This document shows positions 36,353-45,243 of a stretch of DNA of 64,000 bases, piece by piece; the first letter of the stretch is position 1, and each line of letters starts with the position of its first letter. Under the pieces are notes generated by a model, which was given only the letters and a program-made list of their open reading frames with translations, ran no database searches and was not told where the DNA came from. The position numbers were made by a program, and so were the translations under genes. The stretch covers positions 248,001-312,000 of the forward strand of contig NZ_FLKH01000011.1 of NCBI RefSeq assembly GCF_900086715.1. The letters are read 5' to 3'. This DNA is from Gracilibacillus timonensis (GTDB lineage: Bacteria > Bacillota > Bacilli > Bacillales > Amphibacillaceae).

Positions 36353-37234
36353 TTGAAGAGTAAATTGTCGGAGCAGAAGTTTGCTTGGGTTATGATATTA
36401 CCAGCATTAATTATTGTGTTAGGGATTGTTATATATCCATTAATTCGTACGTTTTTGTATACGTTTCAAGATATGAATTTATCACTTGGGGGTTCTGGTG
36501 AAGTTGTATGGCTCTCAAATTATATAGAAATACTTGGAGATGGGTATTTTTGGTCAAGTGCGGCTAGAACGGCATACTTTTCGATTGTATCCATACTTAT
36601 AGAAATCATCTTAGGGACGCTAATTGCGTTACTTCTAAATGATAATATTCGTGGAAAAGGCATTTTGATTACGATTATTATTATTCCTTGGGCTATACCA
36701 AATATTGTGAGTAGTTCCATGTGGAAATGGATTTACCATCCTGAATACGGCGCTCTGAATGCTTTACTTGTTCAACTCAACATTTTATCTGATTATCAGT
36801 CATGGTTAGGGACGCCGTGGTTAGCGCTGTTTATGGTTATTATTGCAGATGCATGGAAAATGACGCCTTTGGTTGTTATTTTTATGTTATCTGCTTTGAA
36901 ATTAACAAATAAATCTGTCTATGAAGCGGCGGTTATGGATGGGGCAGGATTATTCAAACGGTTCATTTCTATTACTTTTCCTTATTTGAAATCAATGCTT
37001 TTAGTCGTTATCGTCATGCGTACAATGGAAACCTTCAAGGTGTTTGATTTGATTTATGTATTGACTAGAGGGGGGCCAGCAAATGGTACGATGGTTCTCG
37101 GCTACCAGGCATATGCTCAGGTTTTTGAAAACCTTGATTATTCCGGAGGGGCAACTTATTCTTATTTAATCGCACTGATTATTGCCCTATTAACTTTTAC
37201 TTATATTAAAATCTTGAATAAAGGGGAGAGATAG
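36353..37234 (+). CDS. carbohydrate ABC transporter permease, MalF/UgpA type
   Basis: A 293-aa permease with six predicted helices and the EAA loop EAAVMDGAGLFKRFISITFP. TTG at 36353 is preferred as start because AGGGGG (36341-36346) directly abuts the ATG at 36347, leaving no spacing for it. The adjacent permease begins 2 bp after the stop. Third ATPase-less CUT1 importer of the window. Confidence 0.92.
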   Translation: MKSKLSEQKFAWVMILPALIIVLGIVIYPLIRTFLYTFQDMNLSLGGSGEVVWLSNYIEILGDGYFWSSAARTAYFSIVSILIEIILGTLIALLLNDNIRGKGILITIIIIPWAIPNIVSSSMWKWIYHPEYGALNALLVQLNILSDYQSWLGTPWLALFMVIIADAWKMTPLVVIFMLSALKLTNKSVYEAAVMDGAGLFKRFISITFPYLKSMLLVVIVMRTMETFKVFDLIYVLTRGGPANGTMVLGYQAYAQVFENLDYSGGATYSYLIALIIALLTFTYIKILNKGER

Positions 37235-37236
37235 GA

Positions 37237-38082
37237 ATGTACAAGAACAAGCCATTTATCATGCTTCAATATATATTTGCTTTAGTAGTCACTATATGTA
37301 CTTTAGGGCCCTTTATTTGGATGTTTATCACTAGTATTGCATATACAGAAGATTTAACCAAAGTTCCATTGGATTGGATGCCTGAGCGAGTAACATGGCA
37401 AAGGTATATAGATATATTTACTGATAGCGGAAATGAAGTGACTTCGACCTTTCGACAGGCAATGGTTAATACTATTCAAGTAGCGTTAGCTGTTACGTTG
37501 TTATCGTTAATTATTGGAGGGATAGCAGCTTATGCATTTGCCAGATTGAAATTTAAGTTTAGACAAAATATGATATATGTATTTTTATTCACCTATATGA
37601 TTCCACCGGTAGTCATTGTTTTGCCGTTATATTTGATGGTAAGCAATTTAAATATGCTTGATTCTAAAATATCGCTGATTCTTTTAAATGCAACGTTTAT
37701 CATTCCATTCGTTATTTGGATTATGCAAAGCTATTTTCGCTCGATTAGCAAAGACTATGAAGAGGCAGCAGCAATTGATGGATGTAATAGATTTCAAACA
37801 CTATGGCATATCATTATTCCTGTGGCAAGGTCTGGGTTTATTGCAACTGGAATTTTAGCGTTTTTAATGTCGTGGGAAGAATTTTTCTATGCGTTAATTT
37901 TTACATCAAGTTTGGAGGCAAAGACTATTTCTGTAGCCATTGCAGAATTTAGTGGAAGACATTTGACAGACTATGGAATGACAGCCGCGGGAGGAATAGT
38001 TGCTTCTATACCACCAATACTCATTGCGATCATCTTTCGAAAATTCTTGATAGCTGGTTTGAGTGGAGGTGTTAAAGAGTGA
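37237..38082 (+). CDS. carbohydrate ABC transporter permease, MalG/UgpE type
   Basis: A 281-aa permease, six helices, EAA motif EAAAIDGCNRFQTLWHIIIP. Start ATG behind GGGGAGAG, almost contiguous with the partner permease. Last gene of the GntR-linked operon, followed by a hairpin. Confidence 0.93.
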   Translation: MYKNKPFIMLQYIFALVVTICTLGPFIWMFITSIAYTEDLTKVPLDWMPERVTWQRYIDIFTDSGNEVTSTFRQAMVNTIQVALAVTLLSLIIGGIAAYAFARLKFKFRQNMIYVFLFTYMIPPVVIVLPLYLMVSNLNMLDSKISLILLNATFIIPFVIWIMQSYFRSISKDYEEAAAIDGCNRFQTLWHIIIPVARSGFIATGILAFLMSWEEFFYALIFTSSLEAKTISVAIAEFSGRHLTDYGMTAAGGIVASIPPILIAIIFRKFLIAGLSGGVKE

Positions 38083-38102
38083 GTGGGGGGTGTGACGAGA
38101 TA

Positions 38103-38147
38103 TTATGCTTTAGCCTTTTCTTTTGGGATGGCTAAAGCATAATTATA
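38103..38147 (+). terminator. terminator after amino-sugar operon
   Basis: A 13-bp perfect stem TTATGCTTTAGCC with GGCTAAAGCATAA, 14-nt loop, tail TTATAATATT; the T-run is weak. Confidence 0.65.
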
Positions 38148-38299
38148 ATATTACGTTTGATAATAATTAGTAACAACCCTTTTTATAAGGTTCATGTTGT
38201 CACTTTGGTTGATATTACAGATGAAGTTACGGTTAAGCTTAGATGTTTAAAAGCAATTAACTGTAGGTGGTAGGAACTGTTTTTATCGTCGAAGTTTTC

Positions 38300-38974
38300 T
38301 TACCCAACCACCACTACCTCTTTCCCCGCTTCCTTCAACAGATCATGATAAAAGGAATCTTCGCCAATCACCAAAACCCGATCGCAAAGCTGTTTGATTT
38401 CATCCATATCATGTGAGGTGTAGATAATCAGTTTGTTCTCCTCGGTGGCTTGTCGTCGTAAATAGGCGCCAATCTCTTTACGTGACTTTAAATCAATCCC
38501 TACCGTTGGCTCATCCAGCAATAATAGGGAGGGATCATGGATTAGACTAATGGCTAAATTCAGCTTTCTTTGCATTCCGCCGGATAATGTTTTAGCCGGG
38601 TCTTTCCAACGATCTAAATGCATCTCGAGGCAGATTTGCTTCAGTTCTTCCTTGGATTTCTTCTGCCAAGATAATTTTTCAAAAAACACCATGTTTTCTT
38701 CGACCGTAAGCTTTGGCCAGATGGCAATATCCTGTGGCACAAAACCGATCTGTTTCCTGATTTGTGCGGTATGTTTTTGGTAGTCCCAATCATGCAAGTG
38801 AATGGAGCCAGCAGTTGGCTTGGAGATAGTAGCTAAGATATGAAGCAAGGTTGATTTACCTGCTCCATTCTCGCCGACCAGCCCTACTATCTCTCCTTGG
38901 TTCGCATGCAAAGATAAATTGTCTAATATCGTATGGCGGTGATATTTTTTCTTTAATCCAGCTATCTCAAGCAT
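38300..38974 (-). CDS. ABC transporter ATP-binding protein
   Basis: A 224-aa ABC ATPase of the exporter type. Walker A GENGAGKST, Q-loop FVPQD, signature LSGGMQRK, Walker B LLLLDEPTVGID, H-loop TSHDMDE. The start at 38974 fits AGAGGAGAAAAAAC. It overlaps the end of the upstream ABC-2 permease gene by 8 bp. Last gene of a four-gene operon; drives the two permeases encoded before it. Confidence 0.95.
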   Translation of the reverse strand: MLEIAGLKKKYHRHTILDNLSLHANQGEIVGLVGENGAGKSTLLHILATISKPTAGSIHLHDWDYQKHTAQIRKQIGFVPQDIAIWPKLTVEENMVFFEKLSWQKKSKEELKQICLEMHLDRWKDPAKTLSGGMQRKLNLAISLIHDPSLLLLDEPTVGIDLKSRKEIGAYLRRQATEENKLIIYTSHDMDEIKQLCDRVLVIGEDSFYHDLLKEAGKEVVVVG

Positions 38975-40088
38975 GTTTTTTCTCCTCTCGTACAAACCAA
39001 ATAGCTATTCCAATCAAGCAAATAATTAACCAGCTGATAGTTGGCTCCCCAGATAAGAATGGGTAAAGGGGATTAATATAGGTCAGCCAGGTGATCGTCA
39101 TGTCGCTGTTACCAAAAGGGAGCACGGTCGCGCTTAGCATCACTAAGACGATGGTTAACACGATGGCAGCAATATAACTAGCGTAGACACGGCGAATCAG
39201 CCAGACAAATAAAAAGGCAAACAGACATAACATCAGCCGGTAGGTCAGCAAGGTCAAAATAGAGATCGTTTCATCATATAATAGATAAAATAATGCCGCC
39301 GTCCCTAAGTCGATGATGAGGAACAACAAAAAATATACTAAGAGATGAAGTAGCATGTAGACAGGAAAGCTATGTCTCATAAAAGGCAGACGAATAGCTA
39401 CACTAGCCTGCCGTTCTTTACTAACCCAATCAAAGATAAATAGTGTCATCAAAAATGCCGTAAAAGCCCAAGCCATCCATGGATTCCATTGAATGATTTC
39501 ATCGGTTTCCGGACGCTCTTCACCCTGGTAACGAAAGACATGGTGTAATAAATCCTCTTCTTGTTGAATCTGCTGAGACGTTGCGATAATCTCCTCCGTT
39601 GTAAAGGTAGAAGTTCCCTCGATTTGTTGTTCCAATGACTGGACTGCCTCAGCAGCCTTTACTCTGCCGGTAGTTTGTTGAATAATCGACACAATCATTT
39701 CTTTGACTGGTTGGTAGGCCAACGAACGATTCGTATGATAAGCTGCCAGCAAGTCACTTCTTTCACCAGCTCGAATCTGCTCTTGATAACCTTCCCTTAC
39801 GATGAAAACACTGTCTAATTCATGCTGTTGGACCTTTCTTAGAGCCTCACTCTCTGAAAAAGGTGTGACGGTGACCAATTCGGAAGCTTGTATCTCCTCG
39901 TATAAGTCGCTTACGGCCTCGTTCTCTTCTTCTAAGACAATCCCAATCGGTACACGAAAGTCGTCTTGTATATTGTCTGCGATGGTAAGAAAAGAGACGG
40001 TGATAAGAACAGGAAGCAATAACCAAAAACCTAAACTGAGCCATTGTTTTTTGAAGAGTAGTAAACGTGTATATAGGATGTCTTTCAT
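38967..40088 (-). CDS. ABC-2 type transporter permease
   Basis: A 373-aa permease of the ABC-2 exporter type: N-terminal helix, large extracellular domain (about residues 40-200) and five or so C-terminal helices. The start overlaps the preceding permease stop by 4 bp (ATGA), and its own 3' end overlaps the ATPase gene. Probably forms a heterodimer with the other permease. The exported compound is unknown; YhaP-, YfiM- or Lnr-type drug and peptide exporters share the layout. Confidence 0.88.
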   Translation of the reverse strand: MKDILYTRLLLFKKQWLSLGFWLLLPVLITVSFLTIADNIQDDFRVPIGIVLEEENEAVSDLYEEIQASELVTVTPFSESEALRKVQQHELDSVFIVREGYQEQIRAGERSDLLAAYHTNRSLAYQPVKEMIVSIIQQTTGRVKAAEAVQSLEQQIEGTSTFTTEEIIATSQQIQQEEDLLHHVFRYQGEERPETDEIIQWNPWMAWAFTAFLMTLFIFDWVSKERQASVAIRLPFMRHSFPVYMLLHLLVYFLLFLIIDLGTAALFYLLYDETISILTLLTYRLMLCLFAFLFVWLIRRVYASYIAAIVLTIVLVMLSATVLPFGNSDMTITWLTYINPLYPFLSGEPTISWLIICLIGIAIWFVREEKKHA

Positions 40089-41311
40089 TTATAGGCACGC
40101 CCCTTTCCAAGTGAGACGATGAGTGAAATGACAAAACTAACGACCAGCATATAGACTAAGGGCTGGTATTCGGCGTAAAAGCGTCCATTCAGACTGATTT
40201 GCTCGATCCAGTGAAAGGACTGGTAGCCAAAGCTATAGCTGAATACCTTTTCCAAATAAGCAGGGAAATATATCTCTGGAATAATAGCACCACTGAATAA
40301 AAGCACCATACCTGTGAATGCAGTATGGACGAGCAGGGTTAGCTTTTGTGATTTCAACAGCCAATCTAGTAAAATCAAGCACTGCAAAAAGATGCTGCTG
40401 TGCAATAGAGTCAGAATGGCGATTCTTCCATAATTTTCGCTGGTCAAATCTAAATCATCAAAAAGGTAAACAAGCCCGGCAAAGGTTAACACGGCGAGAA
40501 CAGCGAGTATGATGATAGAAACGATCATGGCAGCTACTGCCTGCTGCCAATCTGTCACGCCATACAGCCTCATCCTTGTTCTCATTTTCTCATCATTATC
40601 TCGATGTAACATCGTATAAAGGATAAACAACCAGATAGTGATAAGCGTAAACCAGCCAGCCAAGCTAAAGTATGTAACAGGTGAGGCAGTGGCATGATTC
40701 GTAAGTGTTTGTTCATCGACTACTTGATTACTGCCTAGTACATAAAAGAAAAAGTCAACAAATTGTTCAAATAGCATATCGTTTCTGGCCTCGTTGTCCA
40801 TATCCAGTCGCTTGGCATAGTCGTTAATGGTCAGGATATTGGCCTGAGAACCGCGGATATGTCGGGTGACTGTTTCCATCAGTTCGTTGATTAATTGGCT
40901 TTCTAGTGGTTGTTCAGGATTTCCAACAATGGTTACTTGGGAGCGTTGGCCGTTTAATAAACCTTGAAAAAAGTCGGCTGGAAAGACCATATAAGAGCTA
41001 AGCTGATTGGCTTCAATGCCAGTCTGTCCCTCTGCTTCTGAAATCTTCTCCATGTGCAGGCCTTCCCCTAACTGTGAGGATTCTGCTAATAAGTCAACAA
41101 TCAATGCGGTTTCTTCCGATTGATCAAGGTTAACCAGACCAACTTCCATGGTTTCTTGTTCGGTTGTGTCGACCATGGAGATAATCGCCCATGCCAGCAA
41201 TGATACTAATATAATCGGAGACAGCAAAAGAAGAGGAAGTGATAGCCACTTCCTCCCAAGCTGCAATAGGTTATTTTTGATAAATAGGTTTACTAGTTTT
41301 AAAGTATGCAA
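40085..41311 (-). CDS. ABC-2 type transporter permease
   Basis: A 408-aa permease similar in layout to the next gene: an N-terminal helix, an extracytoplasmic domain of about 160 residues, and a C-terminal bundle of five to six helices. TTG at 41311 is preferred as start because AGAAGG is 8 nt upstream; the in-frame GTG at 41320 overlaps this site. It follows the 573-aa anchored protein by 40 bp. Confidence 0.87.
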   Translation of the reverse strand: MHTLKLVNLFIKNNLLQLGRKWLSLPLLLLSPIILVSLLAWAIISMVDTTEQETMEVGLVNLDQSEETALIVDLLAESSQLGEGLHMEKISEAEGQTGIEANQLSSYMVFPADFFQGLLNGQRSQVTIVGNPEQPLESQLINELMETVTRHIRGSQANILTINDYAKRLDMDNEARNDMLFEQFVDFFFYVLGSNQVVDEQTLTNHATASPVTYFSLAGWFTLITIWLFILYTMLHRDNDEKMRTRMRLYGVTDWQQAVAAMIVSIIILAVLAVLTFAGLVYLFDDLDLTSENYGRIAILTLLHSSIFLQCLILLDWLLKSQKLTLLVHTAFTGMVLLFSGAIIPEIYFPAYLEKVFSYSFGYQSFHWIEQISLNGRFYAEYQPLVYMLVVSFVISLIVSLGKGRAYK

Positions 41312-41351
41312 CTTGAACACCTTCTTTTTTTACCATTGCGAACGATGCATA

Positions 41352-43073
41352 TTACTGAGATTCCAGTAGTTCATCTAGTGCTTGCTGTTCTTCCTCGGTT
41401 AATTCTCTGTCAAAGTCGCTCTCATCGAACTCTGTACTTGGCTCTAAGGGTTGTTCCATCTCAGAGTCGAAGCCAGATCCAGGGTTAGGATCCATACCAG
41501 GCATCAAACTCTCCGGTCCAAATATTTCACTTGCCCATTCTTGGAATGCTTGCGCTACATCTGTTTCAAAGTAGTTGAGAATCTCGTCGCCAGACATGTC
41601 ACTTAGGTTTTGTACTTGGTCTGGATTCGGGATTTCTACTTCATTAATGGTAGAGCCTGTTTGTGCAATATGCAGCGAAGCCACATCTTGATTGACATTC
41701 ATACCATCATCGGCATAAAGGGTGTGATCAATCGACATTTGGTCACTTTCATAGGTTGCCTCACCAAGCCAGTAAACCGAAAACAGATGCGAGTCATATT
41801 CTTCTAATGATAGGCTGTATTCAAACTGCTTATCGTTATCTCCTTGCTCGGATTGCTGGAGACCTACCGTGGCACTACCCATCTCTGTGGAAAAGGTATA
41901 CGTATCATTTGTTTCACCCTCTTCGTTAGATAAGTCGGCATTCACGGTGAGGGTTTCCTCATTTCCATCCGTTCCAGAGGTAAAGGTATATTCGAGTGTT
42001 TGTGTGGTATCAGACACGGCATGAGAGCCGGTAATGCTAATATTTTCTGATTGTCCGTTCATTTCAAATGTTCCCTGTAAATCCCGCTGTACGATAACGC
42101 CATCGTCTACCCATATCGTGGAGTTAAATCCATCGGGAAGCTCGAGGTTACTGATGTTTTCAGAAGCCTCTTGTAAAGATGATGAAAAATCCTCTTTCAT
42201 CGATTCCATCACATCGGTTGGAGAGAGCGTATTGACAAAAGTGGCATAGCCGAGCTGGTTCACCACCATTTGCTGTAATTGCTCATCTTGTGCCATTTTA
42301 TCGAACAACTCTGTGAAGATCGTTCGAAACTGTTCCTCCGTCAATTGGAAGCTTATTTTATCTGCGTTGATCTCATTATCACCGACAGTAACAGTTTCTG
42401 ATGTACTGTCAAAGGCCTCGTCCGGGAGCTGATCGTATAAATAAGTGAGATACTCATCTTGTAAGTATTCTAGATCCTCTTCTGGAAGTGCATTATCTTG
42501 AAAAAGCATGGTGAAATCCACGTTTTCATCTCCGGTATAAGACGCTGGATCGATTTCACTGAGAATTCTCCCCAAGTCATCACCGTTTACTTGCAAATAC
42601 TCCTCTAAAAAAGGTAATCCGGTATACAAATCATTAGAATCTAAAAATCCTTCTAATCCATCAATCTTAAAATCTGCTATGGAAGCGGATAGACTTCCAG
42701 AAGCCATTTGGTTTTCTTTGTCTATAGCAGATTGAACAGAGATACTGGCATTATTAATGATTTCATTATAGCCGAAACCGGATAAATTAGGGTGATCTAC
42801 TTGTGCCGTAATGTCAAAGGCTGACTCTACCGCATTTTCATTGCTGTGTTCTACCCAGGCAAGCTCTTGTTCAAAACGGTTTTCAAGTGTTTCTTGAAGG
42901 TGTTCAAGGTTTTGCTTTTCCGCTAAGAAATAATTTTCTTTATCCGTAGTAAACACAAAAGCTCGTAAGGCGAATGCACCAGCAGCAACTACGATTACGG
43001 CAACAATGGTTATGATAATCCATTTCATCTTCGACTTAGGTTGCATTGCTTCTTGCTGTACTTGATCTTCCAA
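41352..43073 (-). CDS. membrane-anchored extracytoplasmic protein of exporter operon
   Basis: A 573-aa protein with a short cytoplasmic N-terminus, one transmembrane helix (WIIITIVAVIVVAAGAFALRAFVF, about residues 18-41) and a large, strongly acidic outer domain rich in Asp, Glu, Ser and Thr; the C-terminal 60 residues are almost all acidic or polar. I do not recognise a characterised family. TTG start behind AAGGAGG. It is the first gene of the operon with two ABC-2 permeases and an ATPase, so it may be a sensor, chaperone or substrate-binding part of the exporter. Confidence 0.75.
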   Translation of the reverse strand: MEDQVQQEAMQPKSKMKWIIITIVAVIVVAAGAFALRAFVFTTDKENYFLAEKQNLEHLQETLENRFEQELAWVEHSNENAVESAFDITAQVDHPNLSGFGYNEIINNASISVQSAIDKENQMASGSLSASIADFKIDGLEGFLDSNDLYTGLPFLEEYLQVNGDDLGRILSEIDPASYTGDENVDFTMLFQDNALPEEDLEYLQDEYLTYLYDQLPDEAFDSTSETVTVGDNEINADKISFQLTEEQFRTIFTELFDKMAQDEQLQQMVVNQLGYATFVNTLSPTDVMESMKEDFSSSLQEASENISNLELPDGFNSTIWVDDGVIVQRDLQGTFEMNGQSENISITGSHAVSDTTQTLEYTFTSGTDGNEETLTVNADLSNEEGETNDTYTFSTEMGSATVGLQQSEQGDNDKQFEYSLSLEEYDSHLFSVYWLGEATYESDQMSIDHTLYADDGMNVNQDVASLHIAQTGSTINEVEIPNPDQVQNLSDMSGDEILNYFETDVAQAFQEWASEIFGPESLMPGMDPNPGSGFDSEMEQPLEPSTEFDESDFDRELTEEEQQALDELLESQ

Positions 43074-43340
43074 TCTGTTTCCTCCTTATGATGTACGAAA
43101 ATATGATGTCTGCGTGAATGTATCTATTACCCACAATGGAAATGGGGATAATAGATTAGATCACATATAAATACTAAATTACCATAAACAAATGATAAGC
43201 ATCTATTGTTTCGACAACATTGACTAACAAATGATTCTTTTGATAGAGGAGTAGGGTGGTTTATTGATCTATAAGTCATATATTATGCGTTCTATAAGTG
43301 GATACGAATACCTATTAAAAGAATGGTGGAATATAATATA

Positions 43341-43378
43341 AAAAGATGAAGCAGCTGATTTTTACTGCTTCATCTTTT
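43341..43378. terminator. intrinsic terminator of the LysM hydrolase gene
   Basis: A 14-bp perfect stem AAAAGATGAAGCAG with CTGCTTCATCTTTT just past the hydrolase stop on the minus strand; T-rich on both sides. Confidence 0.88.
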
Positions 43379-43393
43379 ATAGGATAAGTTTTA

Positions 43394-44515
43394 TTAATAA
43401 AAACGTTTAAAGCTATCGAAATGTTTGCTCCAGTAGCTATTACTTAAGGAAGTGATTTGTACACCTTTACTGGATCCTGCTTGAATAAATTTATTATTGC
43501 CAATATAAATACCCATATGTGAAATACCAGATCTGTAAGTGCCAGCAAAAAAGACTAGGTCGCCTACCTTAGGTTTGCTTACCTCATAAGAACGATCATA
43601 ATAACCAGTGGTGGACAGTCGACCGATATCCATGCCTGCTTGTTTGTAAGCATAATAGATAAAACCACTGCAATCAAAACCACCTGGAGATGATCCTGCC
43701 CAAACATACGGAGTGCCGATTTGCGATTTCGCAACACTGATCAGTTTATTGACATTATAGCTCACATCAGATGGCGCCTCTTCCTTGGAAGCTCCACTGT
43801 TACCACTCGATGAGGAATTAGATCCCGAATTGGAAGAAGAAGCGTTAATACTTAACTTCTGTCCTACAAGAATAATATGAGAATTTAAATTATTCCATTT
43901 TTTAAGCTTTGTCACCGTTACCCCATGCTTAACTGCGATGTGTGAAAGAGTATCTCCGGACTTCACGGTATGTGTAGTTGCAGATGAACTATTGGAACTG
44001 CTGTTATTCGAGCTGTTGTTATTGTTAGAACTATTAGAATTGGATGAATTATTGTTGCTGGAATTGTTTGATGATCCATTTTTATTGACAACAAACACAT
44101 CTCCAGGGTAAATCAGCGTCGTACTTAAGTTGTTCCATTTCATAATGTTTTGAACGGAAGTGTTGTATTTCGATGCTATACCACTTAAGGTGTCCCCACT
44201 TTTTACCTTATATGTAGATCCGTTCGAGCTGTTTCCACTGTTGCTGTTATTCGAATTAGATGAATCCGATGAACTGGAATTGGAGCTGGATGTTTTGCTT
44301 GTTTTAATCACTTGATTAGGGTGAATCAGATCGGAGCTTAAGTTGTTAATTGACTTTAGGGAAGATACGCTTGTACCATATTTTTGTGCAATTCCCCATA
44401 GTGAGTCCCCGCTCTTTACTTTGTGAGACGCTGCTTCCGCTTCATCTGCTATAAAAAAGGCAGAGGCAATCGCAGCGGTTGCTGTAACGGACATAAGAAC
44501 TTTCTTGTTGTTCAA
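43394..44515 (-). CDS. LysM-NlpC/P60 peptidoglycan endopeptidase
   Basis: A 373-aa secreted cell-wall hydrolase of the LytE/LytF/CwlS type. Signal peptide (1-28, cut after AEA), three LysM domains (about 30-73, 101-144, 181-224) separated by Ser/Asn-rich linkers, and a C-terminal NlpC/P60 D,L-endopeptidase (about 255-373) with Cys282 (FDCSGF), His333 (SHMGIYIG) and Gln345 in the position often held by His (NKFIQAGSSKGV). Expected to cut the D-Glu to diaminopimelate bond in stem peptides and to act in cell separation or wall expansion. TTG start behind AAAGGAGG. Confidence 0.95.
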   Translation of the reverse strand: MNNKKVLMSVTATAAIASAFFIADEAEAASHKVKSGDSLWGIAQKYGTSVSSLKSINNLSSDLIHPNQVIKTSKTSSSNSSSSDSSNSNNSNSGNSSNGSTYKVKSGDTLSGIASKYNTSVQNIMKWNNLSTTLIYPGDVFVVNKNGSSNNSSNNNSSNSNSSNNNNSSNNSSSNSSSATTHTVKSGDTLSHIAVKHGVTVTKLKKWNNLNSHIILVGQKLSINASSSNSGSNSSSSGNSGASKEEAPSDVSYNVNKLISVAKSQIGTPYVWAGSSPGGFDCSGFIYYAYKQAGMDIGRLSTTGYYDRSYEVSKPKVGDLVFFAGTYRSGISHMGIYIGNNKFIQAGSSKGVQITSLSNSYWSKHFDSFKRFY

Positions 44516-44880
44516 TGGAAATCCTCCTTTTTCAATAAAAAAACGAATAAAATTAGTTTAATTAGTGTAAACACGAGTAAATATGTAAGTATTTATATTA
44601 GATGAATAGATATGGGATATAACGACAAATATCTATTACATTATAACTTTTTCTACATAATTTTAATAGGTATGCAATGAATTTGTGATCTAATTGTAAT
44701 ATAAAAGTGAGGTTTGATGGGGATGAGGGTAAAAGGGTATTTTTTGAAGTGATTTATAAATAATAAGAACGTGTGTGACGGCATCAATAAAGGTGTAATA
44801 AAAGTTTATAATTAATTATTGACAAACATAAATATACTAAGTATACTTTCGGCATCAAATAGAATAGAAGGAGTGGTTCC
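44516..44880. other. 365-bp divergent intergenic region
   Basis: Carries the promoters of the wall hydrolase and, near its right end, a strong sigma-A promoter for the VOC-HxlR pair. No gene or repeat seen. Confidence 0.5.
44819..44847 (+). promoter_or_regulatory. sigma-A promoter of VOC-HxlR pair
   Basis: TTGACA (44819-44824), 17-bp spacer, TATACT (44842-44847). The spacer and -10 contain an AT-palindrome TATACTAAGTATA (44834-44846), which a dimeric HxlR regulator could bind. Confidence 0.8.
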
Positions 44881-45243
44881 ATGTATAAGGCTGGTTTTAC
44901 GTTATGGTACAATGTCAGTAATGTCGAGCGCACGTTGGAATTCTACACGGAGCAGTTAGGTTTTGAAATGGATTCTTATGACAAAGAACATGGTATGGGA
45001 AGTGTACACACAAATACCAAAGATTGTTTTATTGGATTTTCAGAGGCGGAGCAGGTGGTACCTTCCACAGCAGCGGCAGTTATTGAAGTAGAGGATATTG
45101 AGAACGCAGTCAAAGAACTAGAGGCGAAAGGAATCACGTTTAACGGAGAAATTTCTACTATTCCGGGGTATGCTAAATTGATTACGTTTAAAGATCCAGA
45201 TGGGCACGACATGGAGTTATCCCAAACATTGATGGTGTCGTAA
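44881..45243 (+). CDS. VOC family protein (glyoxalase/bleomycin-resistance fold)
   Basis: A 120-aa single-domain VOC protein: AGFTLWYNVSNVERTLEFYTEQLGFEM at the N-terminus and LITFKDPDGHDMELSQT at the C-terminus, the usual paired beta-alpha-beta-beta-beta modules. The metal-binding Glu (MELSQ) is present. Such proteins act as glyoxalases, dioxygenases or drug-binding resistance proteins; which one is not evident. AGAAGGAG precedes the ATG. The stop overlaps the start of the HxlR gene by 1 bp. Confidence 0.88.
   Translation: MYKAGFTLWYNVSNVERTLEFYTEQLGFEMDSYDKEHGMGSVHTNTKDCFIGFSEAEQVVPSTAAAVIEVEDIENAVKELEAKGITFNGEISTIPGYAKLITFKDPDGHDMELSQTLMVS

Noticed and set aside
43970-44300. Repetitive Ser/Asn codons resembling a DNA repeat array
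   Set aside because: They are low-complexity linkers between LysM domains, with codon variation; not a CRISPR or tandem array.
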